Of a stretch of DNA of 34,123 nucleotides, positions 17,899 through 25,882 are shown piece after piece. The translations under genes and the position numbers were made by a program. Origin of the DNA: Alphaproteobacteria bacterium (lineage in GTDB: Bacteria; Pseudomonadota; Alphaproteobacteria; Rhizobiales; JAKIUO01); the NCBI GenBank assembly GCA_024280475.1, contig JAJRQA010000027.1:1-34123 (forward strand), given 5' to 3'. The stretch's first letter is position 1; each line of letters starts with the position of its first letter. The notes under the pieces are model-generated. The model was not told the DNA's origin and made no database searches. It saw only the letters and a list, made by a program, of their open reading frames with translations.

Positions 17899-18015
17899 AT
17901 GCCAGATTTAGCCCCAAAAAACTTTAATATAGGGACCGGCAAGACCTTTACCCAAATATATGATTGGAGCACCCATATGAAAAGGAGAGTTTTCGCGGTG
18001 TTGGCGATAGGTTAG
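17899..18015 (+). CDS. Possible small protein (38 codons), unrecognised
   Basis: The ATG at 17899 has an AGGAG six bases upstream, as good as any ribosome binding site in the window, and opens a 38-codon frame. The peptide is polar at the start (MPDLAPKNFN) and ends MKRRVFAVLAIG, a basic-then-hydrophobic tail. There is no family resemblance I can name. It could be a leader peptide, a remnant of a signal-peptide-bearing gene (the MKRRVFAVLAIG part resembles the start of a signal sequence), or chance. It lies upstream of the chemoreceptor. Confidence 0.2.
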   Translation: MPDLAPKNFNIGTGKTFTQIYDWSTHMKRRVFAVLAIG

Positions 18016-18133
18016 TGTTTGGGATAAATCAAGGACAGATAAAACAGCCAAACAGGGTGCCCGGTCGCGCCTATCTTGGATATCCTCTTAGAAGGGTTGC
18101 ACGGCGCTGAGTTTGCCGGATTTATTGATACAC

Positions 18134-18159
18134 GGTCCCCTCACTTGCGGGTGGGGGCC
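18134..18159. other. GC-rich hairpin in the hpf/chemoreceptor intergenic region
   Basis: The arm at 34-44 of this line of sequence (GGTCCCCTCAC, 18134-18144) pairs with GTGGGGGCC (18151-18159) around a 6-base loop, with a 2-base bulge. No T-run follows on either strand, so it is not a clear intrinsic terminator. It could belong to a small RNA or to a protein-binding site; I see nothing more specific. Confidence 0.35.
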
Positions 18160-18384
18160 GGCCAGTTCTTTGAAGAAATTCCCTCAATGCCCAATATATT
18201 GGGAGTTAAATAGGGTTATTAGGGAAAAACAGAGAAGTATATTTTTAAACCTGCTTTGATATAAGTATACGGTCGGAAATTATATTTTAAATTCGTAAAT
18301 TATGCATGCGTACTAACTTGTTGTTAGTATAGTGATTTATTTTTTATAATTTGACCTGGCTTTACTGCTCAAGTTTTTTTACGG

Positions 18385-18400
18385 TTAATCTATTGTTAAC
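18385..18400. promoter_or_regulatory. CtrA-type box upstream of the chemoreceptor
   Basis: TTAA-TCTATTG-TTAAC matches the CtrA consensus TTAA-N7-TTAAC exactly. With the preceding G it also reads GTTAA-N7-TTAA on the other strand, so it is symmetric. It lies 135 bases upstream of the chemoreceptor ATG. CtrA is the response regulator that controls motility and chemotaxis genes in many Alphaproteobacteria; binding here is inferred from the match. Confidence 0.65.
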
Positions 18401-18477
18401 AACCGCTTGTTATCTCAGATATGCGAGGAGCAAGTCTTCGAGACGAAAAGATGCAATCAATATTTTGATATGTTTAA

Positions 18478-18511
18478 TGAAAATAAATAAAAATAAATAA
18501 ATAAATAAAAA
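18478..18511. repeat. AAAT simple-sequence tract before the chemoreceptor
   Basis: About eight AAAT/TAAA units run just upstream of the ribosome binding site of the chemoreceptor gene. Such tracts can act as AU-rich translation enhancers or vary in length by slippage. The tract ends about 25 bases before the ATG. Confidence 0.6.
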
Positions 18512-18534
18512 AAGCAGATTTAGGAAACAGAGCA

Positions 18535-20229
18535 ATGAAAACTGGGATCTTAATTCGCCATCGGATACTCATGATGGGGCTCATGAGCCTCATTGGTATT
18601 GTGCTTTTCTTTATGCTTCAGTTCTGGTCATCCAGAATTGTTGAGAAGCAAGTGAATATAAGTGAGGTTTTGCGCGAGGAACTGTCACTTATTGGTGAGA
18701 CGAGGCTGATCAACAAAGATTTGATTCTCGCTGCTATGGACTCCATCATCGATAAAGATGAGAAGAAGATTCAGGCTGAGCGGCAACAAATCATTGATGA
18801 TTCCGTCGCCGCAATTCGTAATAATTATAGCAAATTGCAGTCTGCTGCAGGTGATCTCAACCTTTCCAAGAAAGGCGCTTTGTTTAAAGGCCAATTCGAG
18901 GATGTCGTGACAGCCATATCGGTCGACTTGAAAAAGGCGATTGAAGGGAACGGATCCGATAAGGATTTTGCCAAATTGGATGATGTCATTGATTCGAGCG
19001 GAGAGGCGGTTGCAAACTTTCTAAATCAATTGAATAATGCAGCGCAAAAAAGGCAGATACTTGCCTTAGCGGACGTGGATTCCACAATGCATTTGGCTAG
19101 TCGCGTCAGCATGGGGCTATTTTTATTCTCTCTCTTGTTTATGCTACCATTATTGTACGTTACTGGAAAATATATCACTGACAGATTGGCTGGGCTTACC
19201 AGGGCAATGGCTCAATTGGCCGACCGTGATCTTTCCACTGAAATTCCCTTTACCCAAAGTCGGGACGAGATTGGGGATATGGCGCGATCTCTTATTGTTT
19301 TCAAAGACACTATGGTCAAGGAACATGGTTTAACTATTTCTCAACAAGAAGAATCCAAAGCTCGAAGTGAGCGCAACAGGGTGATTGCGGAGCAGATATT
19401 ACAATTTGAGGAAAAAATTAATAAAACGATTGGCATATTCAGCACTTCGACAAGTCAGTTGGATGAGAACTCTCAAACGATGGCTGCCACAGCCGAACGA
19501 GCGGCAAATCAAGCTGAAGCGGTCGCGGGGGCATCGTCTGAGACCGAACAAAATGTTGATGCTGTGAGCATAGCAACAGATCGGCTGTCAAATACGGTTT
19601 CTTCGATTTTTGAGCAAGTTCAGGGATCAACGACGATTACTCAAAACGCTGTCGCACATGCAAGAGAAACAGCAGATCGTATTGAGGTATTGAACTCCGC
19701 CGCAAAAGATATCAGTGAGGTTATTGAGATCATTACGGCAATTGCTGATCAAACAAACTTACTGGCATTGAATGCAACGATTGAGTCTGCACGTGCAGGA
19801 GAATCTGGTAAAGGGTTTGCAGTCGTTGCATCTGAAGTGAAAAACCTTGCTTCTCAGACAATGCAAGCCACTGAACAAATATCTTCACAGATTTCCAGAA
19901 TTCAAAAAGAGACGGTACGCTCGGTCGAATCAATTTCCGGTATTCGGGGGGTTATCGACGAGCTGTCCGAGAATTCACAAACAATGGCTAAGATGATTGA
20001 AGATCAGCGCAGTGCAACCGAGGAAATATCTCATCGTGCCCGCAGCGCGGCCGAGGGAACGAAACTGGCTGGCGAACACATTTCTGGTTTGCAATTGGTT
20101 GCTGGTGAAGTTGGAGATACCTCCCGGATGGTCAAATCAGCCGTGCAAGAGCTCACGGTACAATCTCAAACCATGCAAGAGAGTATCACGGGTTTCTTGA
20201 GCACCGTCCAGGTGAATTCAGGTAGATAG
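18535..20229 (+). CDS. Methyl-accepting chemotaxis protein (transmembrane, HAMP domain)
   Basis: A 564-residue chemoreceptor. The first transmembrane helix (about 8-30) begins the protein. The periplasmic or membrane-proximal sensory part (about 31-190) is all-helical, as in four-helix-bundle sensors, with [17 protein letters not shown]. The second transmembrane helix is about 191-212. A HAMP domain (about 213-265, [20 protein letters not shown]) is followed by a long coiled-coil. The conserved signalling tip (about 403-436) contains [20 protein letters not shown] and [14 protein letters not shown] and docks CheA/CheW. No C-terminal CheR/CheB pentapeptide is visible; it ends STVQVNSGR. Its orientation is opposite to rpoN and hpf, between which it lies. 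Codon use is more AT-rich than its neighbours, consistent with a later insertion. Ligand is unknown. TAGGA lies about 10 bases before the ATG. Confidence 0.93.
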   Translation: MKTGILIRHRILMMGLMSLIGIVLFFMLQFWSSRIVEKQVNISEVLREELSLIGETRLINKDLILAAMDSIIDKDEKKIQAERQQIIDDSVAAIRNNYSKLQSAAGDLNLSKKGALFKGQFEDVVTAISVDLKKAIEGNGSDKDFAKLDDVIDSSGEAVANFLNQLNNAAQKRQILALADVDSTMHLASRVSMGLFLFSLLFMLPLLYVTGKYITDRLAGLTRAMAQLADRDLSTEIPFTQSRDEIGDMARSLIVFKDTMVKEHGLTISQQEESKARSERNRVIAEQILQFEEKINKTIGIFSTSTSQLDENSQTMAATAERAANQAEAVAGASSETEQNVDAVSIATDRLSNTVSSIFEQVQGSTTITQNAVAHARETADRIEVLNSAAKDISEVIEIITAIADQTNLLALNATIESARAGESGKGFAVVASEVKNLASQTMQATEQISSQISRIQKETVRSVESISGIRGVIDELSENSQTMAKMIEDQRSATEEISHRARSAAEGTKLAGEHISGLQLVAGEVGDTSRMVKSAVQELTVQSQTMQESITGFLSTVQVNSGR

Positions 20230-20439
20230 CTCCAGCGCCATCAAGTATCGATTACGGCAGTTCAGGGCGTTCCGATCATCGTGTGGTATTTGGCAGCGAA
20301 TTCGGCTCTTTAGATTGAACCAATCAATACTGCCGTGATCGGCGATAAACATTGCGGCATTGTAAGCGCGAAATTCTCCTGCTTGGGGAGGGGAAAGACA
20401 CTGATCCGCGGTCTGTTCGGGGCGTGTGAAATAACGCTT

Positions 20440-22023
20440 TTATCCAACCTGCACCAGTGCCATTTTCTTTTGGCGGCGGCGTTGTACGCTGGAGGGAATG
20501 CGCAGGGCTTCGCGATATTTGGCGACAGTACGCCTTGCAATATCAACGCCATCATCGCGCAACAAGGCGACGATTTTATCGTCGGACAGCACTTTGGTAG
20601 CGGGTTCCGCGTCGATCAATTGCTTGATTTTGTAGCGCACGCTTTCCGACGAGTAGGCTTCTCCATTTTCTGAAGAGGCGATTGCCGAGGTGAAGAAATA
20701 TTTGAGTTCAAAGACGCCGCGCGGTGTGCTGATATATTTATTTGAGGTCACGCGAGAGACAGTGCTTTCGTGCATCTCGATGGCTTCGGCAACGGTTTTG
20801 AGATTTAGCGGGCGCAAATGTTCGATGCCATGCACAAAGAACGCATCTTGCTGGCGCACCACTTCCTGGGCGACCTTTAATATGGTACGGGCGCGCTGAT
20901 CCAGGCTTTTTGTCAGCCAGTTGGCAGTATTGAGACATTCTGACAAATAAGTCTTGTCATCGGAGGAGCGGGCGCCCTTTGACACCGTGGTATAATAGCT
21001 GCGATTGACCAATATGCGGGGCAGGGTTTCCGAGTTCAGTTCCACATGCCAGCCGCCATTGCTGATCTGGCGCACAAACACATCAGGCACAACCGGTTGC
21101 ACCATCGCTTGATCAAATTCATGGCCAGGTTTGGGATTGAGTTGGCGTATATGGGCGATCATTTCGCCTAATTCGTCCATATCGACCCCGACAGCACGTT
21201 TCAATTCATTGATTTTGTGGGTGCCCAATAGCTCGAGATGATCGCATAATGTTTGCATCAACGGAGTTAGGTCGCCTTGATCATAAAGCTGTATGGCCAG
21301 GCATTCACCGATATCGCGGGCAAACACACCGCTTGGTTCTAACGTCTGCATCACATGCAAGGTACGTTCTACCACCTCCAGAGAGGTGCCAAGCTGCTCC
21401 GATAGCTCCTCAAGATCACCGCGCAGATAGCCTGCATCATCGATCATGTCGATCAGGTACTGCCCGATAATCAGTTGTACGGGATCTTGAATGGTGAGGT
21501 GCAATTGTTTGATAAGATGATCGCGCAGCGAAATGGTCTCGGCAACATAGGCCTCAAGATTATTGTCACCGCTGTCAAAGCCGCGTCCGCCACCAGAGCC
21601 AAGCTGTTGCCAGCCGCTATCTAGCCCTGCAGATGGCGCAAGAGCGCCGGCATCGGGGTACACATCGTCAAAATTACTATCAAGATCGGAGACACGTTCT
21701 TGTTGGCCGCTTTCACTGGCAAGATCGCTATAGCTGTCAGTTTGTTCGCTGGCCGTCTCGGACTTGTCGCTTTCTTGCGAGGTTCCGTCCTTTTTGTCCT
21801 GATCTTTGACGCTGATGTCACCGGGGCGATCATCTTGGGGCTCAAGCGGTTCGCCCTCGTCTTGCTCTTTGCGCTCCAGCAGGGGATTGCGCTCAAGTTC
21901 GGCGTCGACAAATTCGTTAAGCTCAAGATTGGACAATTGCAGCAGTTTGATCGCTTGTTGCAGCTGTGGCGTCATCACCAGGGACTGGCTTTGCCGAATT
22001 TCAAGTTTTACAGACAGTGCCAT
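20440..22023 (-). CDS. rpoN: RNA polymerase sigma-54 factor RpoN
   Basis: A 527-residue sigma-54 factor that directs transcription from -24/-12 promoters with AAA+ activators. Region I is present at the start (QSQSLVMTPQLQQAIKLLQL). A long acidic region II runs from about 45 to 135 (DEGEPLEPQDDRPGD). The core-binding and helix-turn-helix part precedes the RpoN box ARRTVAKYRE (496-505), near the C-terminus, which reads the -24 element. It lies downstream of lptB on the same strand with a 291-base gap. Relatives have hpf directly downstream; here a chemoreceptor on the other strand intervenes. No clear terminator is seen after the stop. Confidence 0.97.
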   Translation of the reverse strand: MALSVKLEIRQSQSLVMTPQLQQAIKLLQLSNLELNEFVDAELERNPLLERKEQDEGEPLEPQDDRPGDISVKDQDKKDGTSQESDKSETASEQTDSYSDLASESGQQERVSDLDSNFDDVYPDAGALAPSAGLDSGWQQLGSGGGRGFDSGDNNLEAYVAETISLRDHLIKQLHLTIQDPVQLIIGQYLIDMIDDAGYLRGDLEELSEQLGTSLEVVERTLHVMQTLEPSGVFARDIGECLAIQLYDQGDLTPLMQTLCDHLELLGTHKINELKRAVGVDMDELGEMIAHIRQLNPKPGHEFDQAMVQPVVPDVFVRQISNGGWHVELNSETLPRILVNRSYYTTVSKGARSSDDKTYLSECLNTANWLTKSLDQRARTILKVAQEVVRQQDAFFVHGIEHLRPLNLKTVAEAIEMHESTVSRVTSNKYISTPRGVFELKYFFTSAIASSENGEAYSSESVRYKIKQLIDAEPATKVLSDDKIVALLRDDGVDIARRTVAKYREALRIPSSVQRRRQKKMALVQVG

Positions 22024-22314
22024 TATCTTGCCTATTCCTGAGCGAATTGCGCCTTTGCTTTAATCTTGGTGCAAACTCTTTTCGAGTTAGCCAGGATCAG
22101 ATCGCCTTATAATTATATCCTATACCAGCCTTAGAAATAAATCATCTAATCTAGAGGTTGTTACTAGTTTTGCTTATAAACCTAAATCCTCAACAACATC
22201 TGACCATCAGACCATGCAGAATGGTCGGAACGGTCGCTGGAATAGGGATAAAGCCCACAAGACAGGGGTTTTGTCGGAAGTAAAGGGGGGGCTAGCGAAT
22301 TTGCAAAAGGGTTA
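22024..22314. other. Intergenic region rpoN / lptB
   Basis: Nearly 300 bases between lptB (upstream, minus strand) and rpoN. It holds a short hairpin GACCAT-GCAGA-ATGGTC near 22209-22227 within a cluster of GACCAT/ATGGTC words. I see no gene. In many relatives this gap is short, so rpoN may have its own promoter here, but no clear -35/-10 can be assigned. Confidence 0.45.
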
Positions 22315-23190
22315 CTAAAGAATGAAATCTTCGCCAAGATAGACGCGCCGCACTTCTTCATTATGGGCGATTTCATAAGGCGTACCCTGCGTCAGCACCT
22401 GTCCCTCGGCAATGATATAGGTGCGATCGGTGATCGACAGGGTCTCGCGGGCACTGTGATCAGTGATCAGCACGCCAATACCGCGCTGGGTCAAATGGCG
22501 CACCAGGACGCGAATATCATTGATGGCGATGGGATCGACACCGGCAAATGGTTCGTCAAGCAGCACGAAAGAGGGGCGGCTGGCCAGTGCTCTGGCGATC
22601 TCGAGGCGGCGACGTTCTCCTCCCGACAGCGAGATGGCTTTTGATTTGCGCAAATGGGATATGTGGAATTCCTCGAGCAAGGCGTCGAGTTGGCCCTGAC
22701 GACGTTTTTTGTTGGGTTCGACGAGTTCGAGTACGGCACTGATATTTTTTTCAACGCTCAGGCCGCGAAAAATAGACTCTTGTTGTGGCAGATAGCCAAC
22801 GCCAAGACGGGCACGGCGATACATAGGCAGGCGCGTCACATCATGCCCATCGATCTGAATTTGCCCTTTGTCGGGAGCGACCAGACCAGTGATCATGTAA
22901 AAGACGGTGGTTTTACCCGCGCCGTTTGGGCCAAGCAGGCCAACGGATTCACCGCGTCCAACAGATAAAGATGCACCGCGTACCACAGGGCGCCCCTTGT
23001 AGGATTTCCACACCGAATGGACCGTCAACCAACCTTCCCCGGCAATGGGTTCGGGCTGCTGACGAACTGGCACAAGAGCGGACGATTGACCAGATGTGTC
23101 AGAACCGTTTCCACCTGCTTGGGGCGTTTTTTTTCCAAATGACAATATCTTCAGCACGATAATCGCAAATCCTGTGTGAGCTTCGTCCAC
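22315..23190 (-). CDS. lptB: LptB, ATPase of the LPS export ABC transporter
   Basis: The protein has 291 residues from a GTG at 23190; a second in-frame GTG at 23157, with AGGA about 12 bases upstream, is a plausible alternative start. It powers LptFG-C extraction of LPS from the inner membrane. Walker A is GPNGAGKT (87-94), the Q-loop region is LGVGYLPQQESIFRGLS, the signature is LSGGERRR (188-195), Walker B is FVLLDEPFAGVDP (208-220), and the switch histidine is in LITDHSARETL. An N-terminal extension of about 50 residues, rich in Gly/Ser/Gln, precedes the ABC domain. It follows lptA closely (53 bases). Confidence 0.95.
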   Translation of the reverse strand: MDEAHTGFAIIVLKILSFGKKTPQAGGNGSDTSGQSSALVPVRQQPEPIAGEGWLTVHSVWKSYKGRPVVRGASLSVGRGESVGLLGPNGAGKTTVFYMITGLVAPDKGQIQIDGHDVTRLPMYRRARLGVGYLPQQESIFRGLSVEKNISAVLELVEPNKKRRQGQLDALLEEFHISHLRKSKAISLSGGERRRLEIARALASRPSFVLLDEPFAGVDPIAINDIRVLVRHLTQRGIGVLITDHSARETLSITDRTYIIAEGQVLTQGTPYEIAHNEEVRRVYLGEDFIL

Positions 23191-23243
23191 GCCATTGTCG
23201 CATAGACGGAGCCAAAATCCAATTTTGTGGCTCTGACCTCGCC

Positions 23244-24050
23244 TTATTCTTTCCCCGACATGATATTTTTTTGCCAGGGAAGGGGAGGTTTGTTGGCAGG
23301 TTGCGTGTTTTTCTGCAGCTCAGGCTCTTTTTCTTTTTTCTTGCCCGCAGCTTTTTTGGCTTTGACTTTGGCTTTGGTTTTACCGGGAAAGAACACACCA
23401 GAGATGCGAGGCCGCTTGCCCTTTTTACCACTAGTTGTAGTACTGGTTGTGCGAAATTTCGAACGACTGGTATTGAGATCGATGACCAGCGTGTCGCCGC
23501 GCATGACATTACCGCTTTGCGAAAGCACGACATTGCCACCAATGGTGACAATCTTTGCAAGAACATCAAATTTAGCCCAGTCGCTGGTGGCCGATTGATT
23601 GTCCGGGGTGGTAATTGCTACCTTGCCGGTCGCGTCAATAAACTTGATCCCCGCCGCTCCAGATTTTTTATTTTTGCCGCCCGCACCGCGGGAATAGGTC
23701 ACTTTGAGCTTTTTGGAGACCAGTTGAAACTTGCCTTGAATGACTTTGACATTGCCAGTGAAAATGGCGACTTTTTTGTCGTCGAGCACTTCAAGCGCAT
23801 CCGCTTCAATCTTGATAGGCTCATTGTTCTTTTTCGAAAAACCGCCAAAGCTTTCAGCAATGGATTGCGCATGAGCAGCATTTATATGCGAAAAAGTTAA
23901 TAAAATTAACAAGATAAATAGGGGGCCCAAAAACCAGTTGGCAAGTTGGTTGGACCTTTCTTCATGCCGGCCATGGATTGTGGCAGCGGCTCGATATGAC
24001 TGTTTCATGCGCATTTGATAATCTGCCTTATTGAGCGTTCTACTCATCAT
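23244..24050 (-). CDS. lptA: LptA, periplasmic LPS transport protein (OstA domain)
   Basis: A 268-residue protein that bridges inner and outer membrane in LPS transport. There is a long basic N-terminus (1-36), then a hydrophobic signal or anchor (about 38-56) ending INAAHAQ. The OstA beta-jellyroll follows (about 75-195), with IKIEADALEVLDDKKVAIFTG, VTYSRG and GNVVLSQSGNVMRGDTLVI. The C-terminal 70 residues are strongly Lys/Ala-rich (KAKVKAKKAAGKKKEKEPEL) and outside the usual domain. It is longer than E. coli LptA mainly because of both tails. The start ATG has only a weak GAGAC/AAGAG ribosome binding site; Met13/Met15 are alternatives. It lies between lptC and lptB on the same strand, so LptA, LptB and LptC are probably made from one transcript. 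Confidence 0.92.
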   Translation of the reverse strand: MMSRTLNKADYQMRMKQSYRAAATIHGRHEERSNQLANWFLGPLFILLILLTFSHINAAHAQSIAESFGGFSKKNNEPIKIEADALEVLDDKKVAIFTGNVKVIQGKFQLVSKKLKVTYSRGAGGKNKKSGAAGIKFIDATGKVAITTPDNQSATSDWAKFDVLAKIVTIGGNVVLSQSGNVMRGDTLVIDLNTSRSKFRTTSTTTSGKKGKRPRISGVFFPGKTKAKVKAKKAAGKKKEKEPELQKNTQPANKPPLPWQKNIMSGKE

Positions 24051-24078
24051 CTCTTGTCTCTATGGCCCAAACAAGGGT

Positions 24079-24765
24079 CTATTTTGTCAGCGGTTGGTTT
24101 TTTTGTAGTGTGACTTTGACGCCGCCGCTGAACAAGACACGTTTTTGTGCACTCAACATGGTCATGGCTGCAGCTTCAATCGTGTTTTCATTTAACTTCA
24201 TGTGCACTGGATGAACTGTGGTGATGGTTTGCGTTTTCATATCAATATCAGCGCTTTTCATTTTCACTCTCATCCCCTGATTGGAGGTGATGAGAATATT
24301 GCCCTGAAGGGTCATTTTCTCACTTTTGGTATTATAATTACCCTTGTTGGCGACCAATTTGATCCATTTTTTGTTTGGTTGCTCGAGGAAGCCGGATATT
24401 TTATGCAAGGCTAATAGATGTGTTTTGGTGATCTGCTGGAGGGCATATTCCGCTTCAACTTTATAGCGCCCAAGTTTGTCATTTCCCCCTGAATAGCGAG
24501 GATTGATCATTTTGAGACCTTCGCTGGAAAGATCAATCCCCTCGATGGTTACAGGAAGGTCCAGTGATATGGGGCTGGAGCCATCGGGAACAAAATATAA
24601 TCCAAGAATGCCAAGAGACAATAACGGTAGAAAAAACTTCAACATTTTGGCTGCATAAGTGTGGCGTTTGGCTTTGCCAAAGGCCTTCCGTTGGTCCTCT
24701 TTTGACAAAATAGTTGGAAGATCGCCAAGTTCGGCAGACTGAAATTGTGGGGCAGCACTAAGCAT
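24079..24765 (-). CDS. lptC: LptC, LPS export inner-membrane anchor protein
   Basis: A 228-residue bitopic protein of the LptBFGC complex. The cytoplasmic N-terminus is about 1-38, one membrane helix is about 42-62 (FFLPLLSLGILGLYFVP), and the periplasmic LptC beta-jellyroll follows. It contains INPRYSGGNDKLGRYKVEAE and NILITSNQGMRVKMKSADIDM. The alphaproteobacterial form, with a longer N-terminus than E. coli, is evident. It is the first gene of the lptC-lptA-lptB run and has a CtrA-type box 31 bases before its start. Confidence 0.9.
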   Translation of the reverse strand: MLSAAPQFQSAELGDLPTILSKEDQRKAFGKAKRHTYAAKMLKFFLPLLSLGILGLYFVPDGSSPISLDLPVTIEGIDLSSEGLKMINPRYSGGNDKLGRYKVEAEYALQQITKTHLLALHKISGFLEQPNKKWIKLVANKGNYNTKSEKMTLQGNILITSNQGMRVKMKSADIDMKTQTITTVHPVHMKLNENTIEAAAMTMLSAQKRVLFSGGVKVTLQKNQPLTK

Positions 24766-24795
24766 AATATTGGGTCTGTTGGTTCCTTCGAGGAT

Positions 24796-24811
24796 TTAAG
24801 TGACTTTTAAC
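24796..24811. promoter_or_regulatory. CtrA-type box upstream of lptC
   Basis: TTAA-GTGACTT-TTAAC matches TTAA-N7-TTAAC exactly. It lies 31-46 bases upstream of the lptC start codon, in the short gap to the ribonuclease D gene, so it would sit close to the lptCAB promoter. CtrA binding is inferred. Confidence 0.6.
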
Positions 24812-24904
24812 GGATCAATACGGTTAGAATTCGGCGCGTCGGCATATTTGGCGCTCGAAACGCTGTCTTGAGCCCTTTCACTACCCTTATGCCCAAGCGT
24901 CCTG

Positions 24905-25519
24905 TCATGAATGAGAGAAAATATCTGTCTCTGGCCATCCTTGCAGATCAAGTAAGGCTCTGGTTGGCAGAAAATCGAAGCAGTTGGCCGCCAGTTCGGT
25001 GCGGTTTTCGCGCTCTAGCCGAATTTCAAGTTCATCGCGCAGCTTGTGCAGGTACAAGACGTCAGAGGCCGCATATTTCTTTTGATCTTCGCTGAGATTG
25101 TCAGCGCCCCAGTCAGAACTTTGTTGTTGTTTGGAAATCTCAACCCCAGCGAGCTCGCGGCACAGATCTTTCAGACCATGATAGGAGGTGTAGGTGCGGG
25201 TCAGTTTGGATGCGATCTTTGTGCAATAGACCGGTGTGGTCATGACGCCAAGGTGATGATAGAGCGTGGCAATGTCAAAGCGTGCAAAATGAAAGATCTT
25301 TGTGACGCTTGCATCAGCCAGCAATGCCTTGAGATTAGGGGCATCATACTCGCCTGCAGCCAGTTGCACGAGATGGGCATTGCCATCCCCCAAAGACAGC
25401 TGTACCAGACACAAACGATCTCGCAGGGGGTTGAGGCCAAGTGTTTCGGTATCAATGGCCACAAAGGAACCAAAATCGATCCCGTCCGGCAGGTCGCCCT
25501 TGTGTAGTTCAATCGTCAT
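24905..25519 (-). CDS. rnd: Ribonuclease D family 3'-5' exonuclease
   Basis: The protein has 204 residues from the ATG at 25519, which has GGGGGA about 10 bases upstream; a TTG eight codons earlier is not used. It is a DEDDy-type exonuclease that trims RNA 3' ends. Catalytic residues are visible as Asp23/Glu25 in IDTETLGL, Asp82 in HFARFD and Tyr149/Asp153 in YAASDVLYL. Only the exonuclease domain is present; the HRDC domains of E. coli RNase D are absent, which is usual for the short alphaproteobacterial form encoded next to lptC. It precedes lptC on the same strand by 139 bases. Confidence 0.9.
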   Translation of the reverse strand: MTIELHKGDLPDGIDFGSFVAIDTETLGLNPLRDRLCLVQLSLGDGNAHLVQLAAGEYDAPNLKALLADASVTKIFHFARFDIATLYHHLGVMTTPVYCTKIASKLTRTYTSYHGLKDLCRELAGVEISKQQQSSDWGADNLSEDQKKYAASDVLYLHKLRDELEIRLERENRTELAANCFDFLPTRALLDLQGWPETDIFSHS

Positions 25520-25882
25520 ATTTTCTTGATCCCCCGGTTTCAATATTTATTACAAGGTCCTTATGCCATGATCTTCATGAAGGGGACAAGTGATCTTGAT
25601 GTGGTTTGTCTTTCCCCCACACAATTCCTTGATTGCAAGGGTCAAAAGCTGCCCCCGCTATTTTAAGCATTGGTTAACCATAGGTCTTGTTCATTTTTCA
25701 TTAACCTTGTTTGCTAGGTGAATATTAGCCGGTTTACCATAGTTTTGATCTTGTGTGGCGGCGATGGTTTTTGTCTTTTCTGTCATGTGAATGAAGGAGC
25801 TTTGAGGCTTTGGGTACATAAAAAAACAAGCTTTAAAGACCTCCACGTGTATTGGGGCTAGTGGTTTAAATTAGGGAATGTT
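25520..25882. other. Divergent region, ribonuclease D / L,D-transpeptidase
   Basis: About 360 bases between the divergent ribonuclease D and transpeptidase genes. No gene is visible. It contains an exact CtrA-type box (25663-25678) and, downstream, a weaker half-match (TTCA-N7-TTAAC near 25690-25705). No -35/-10 pair can be assigned with confidence for either gene. Confidence 0.55.
25663..25678. promoter_or_regulatory. CtrA-type box upstream of the L,D-transpeptidase
   Basis: TTAA-GCATTGG-TTAAC matches TTAA-N7-TTAAC exactly and lies about 205 bases before the transpeptidase start and 145 bases before the ribonuclease D start. Which gene it serves is not certain. CtrA binding is inferred from the consensus. 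Confidence 0.6.

Larger units (their letters stand above)
17608..18534. other. Long AT-rich intergenic region upstream of hpf and the chemoreceptor
   Basis: About 930 bases between divergent hpf and the chemoreceptor gene, unusually long and AT-rich compared with the rest of the window. It contains a short ORF with a good ribosome binding site (17899-18015), a strong GC hairpin (18134-18159), a CtrA-type box (18385-18400) and a simple AAAT repeat (18478-18511). It also has blocks with no coding signal. I recognise no protein remnant. The composition and length suggest the right part came in with the chemoreceptor gene. Confidence 0.6.

Noticed and set aside
17732-17917. 61-codon minus-strand frame in the hpf/chemoreceptor gap
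   Set aside because: No ribosome binding site and no family resemblance; the frame crosses an A/T homopolymer region.
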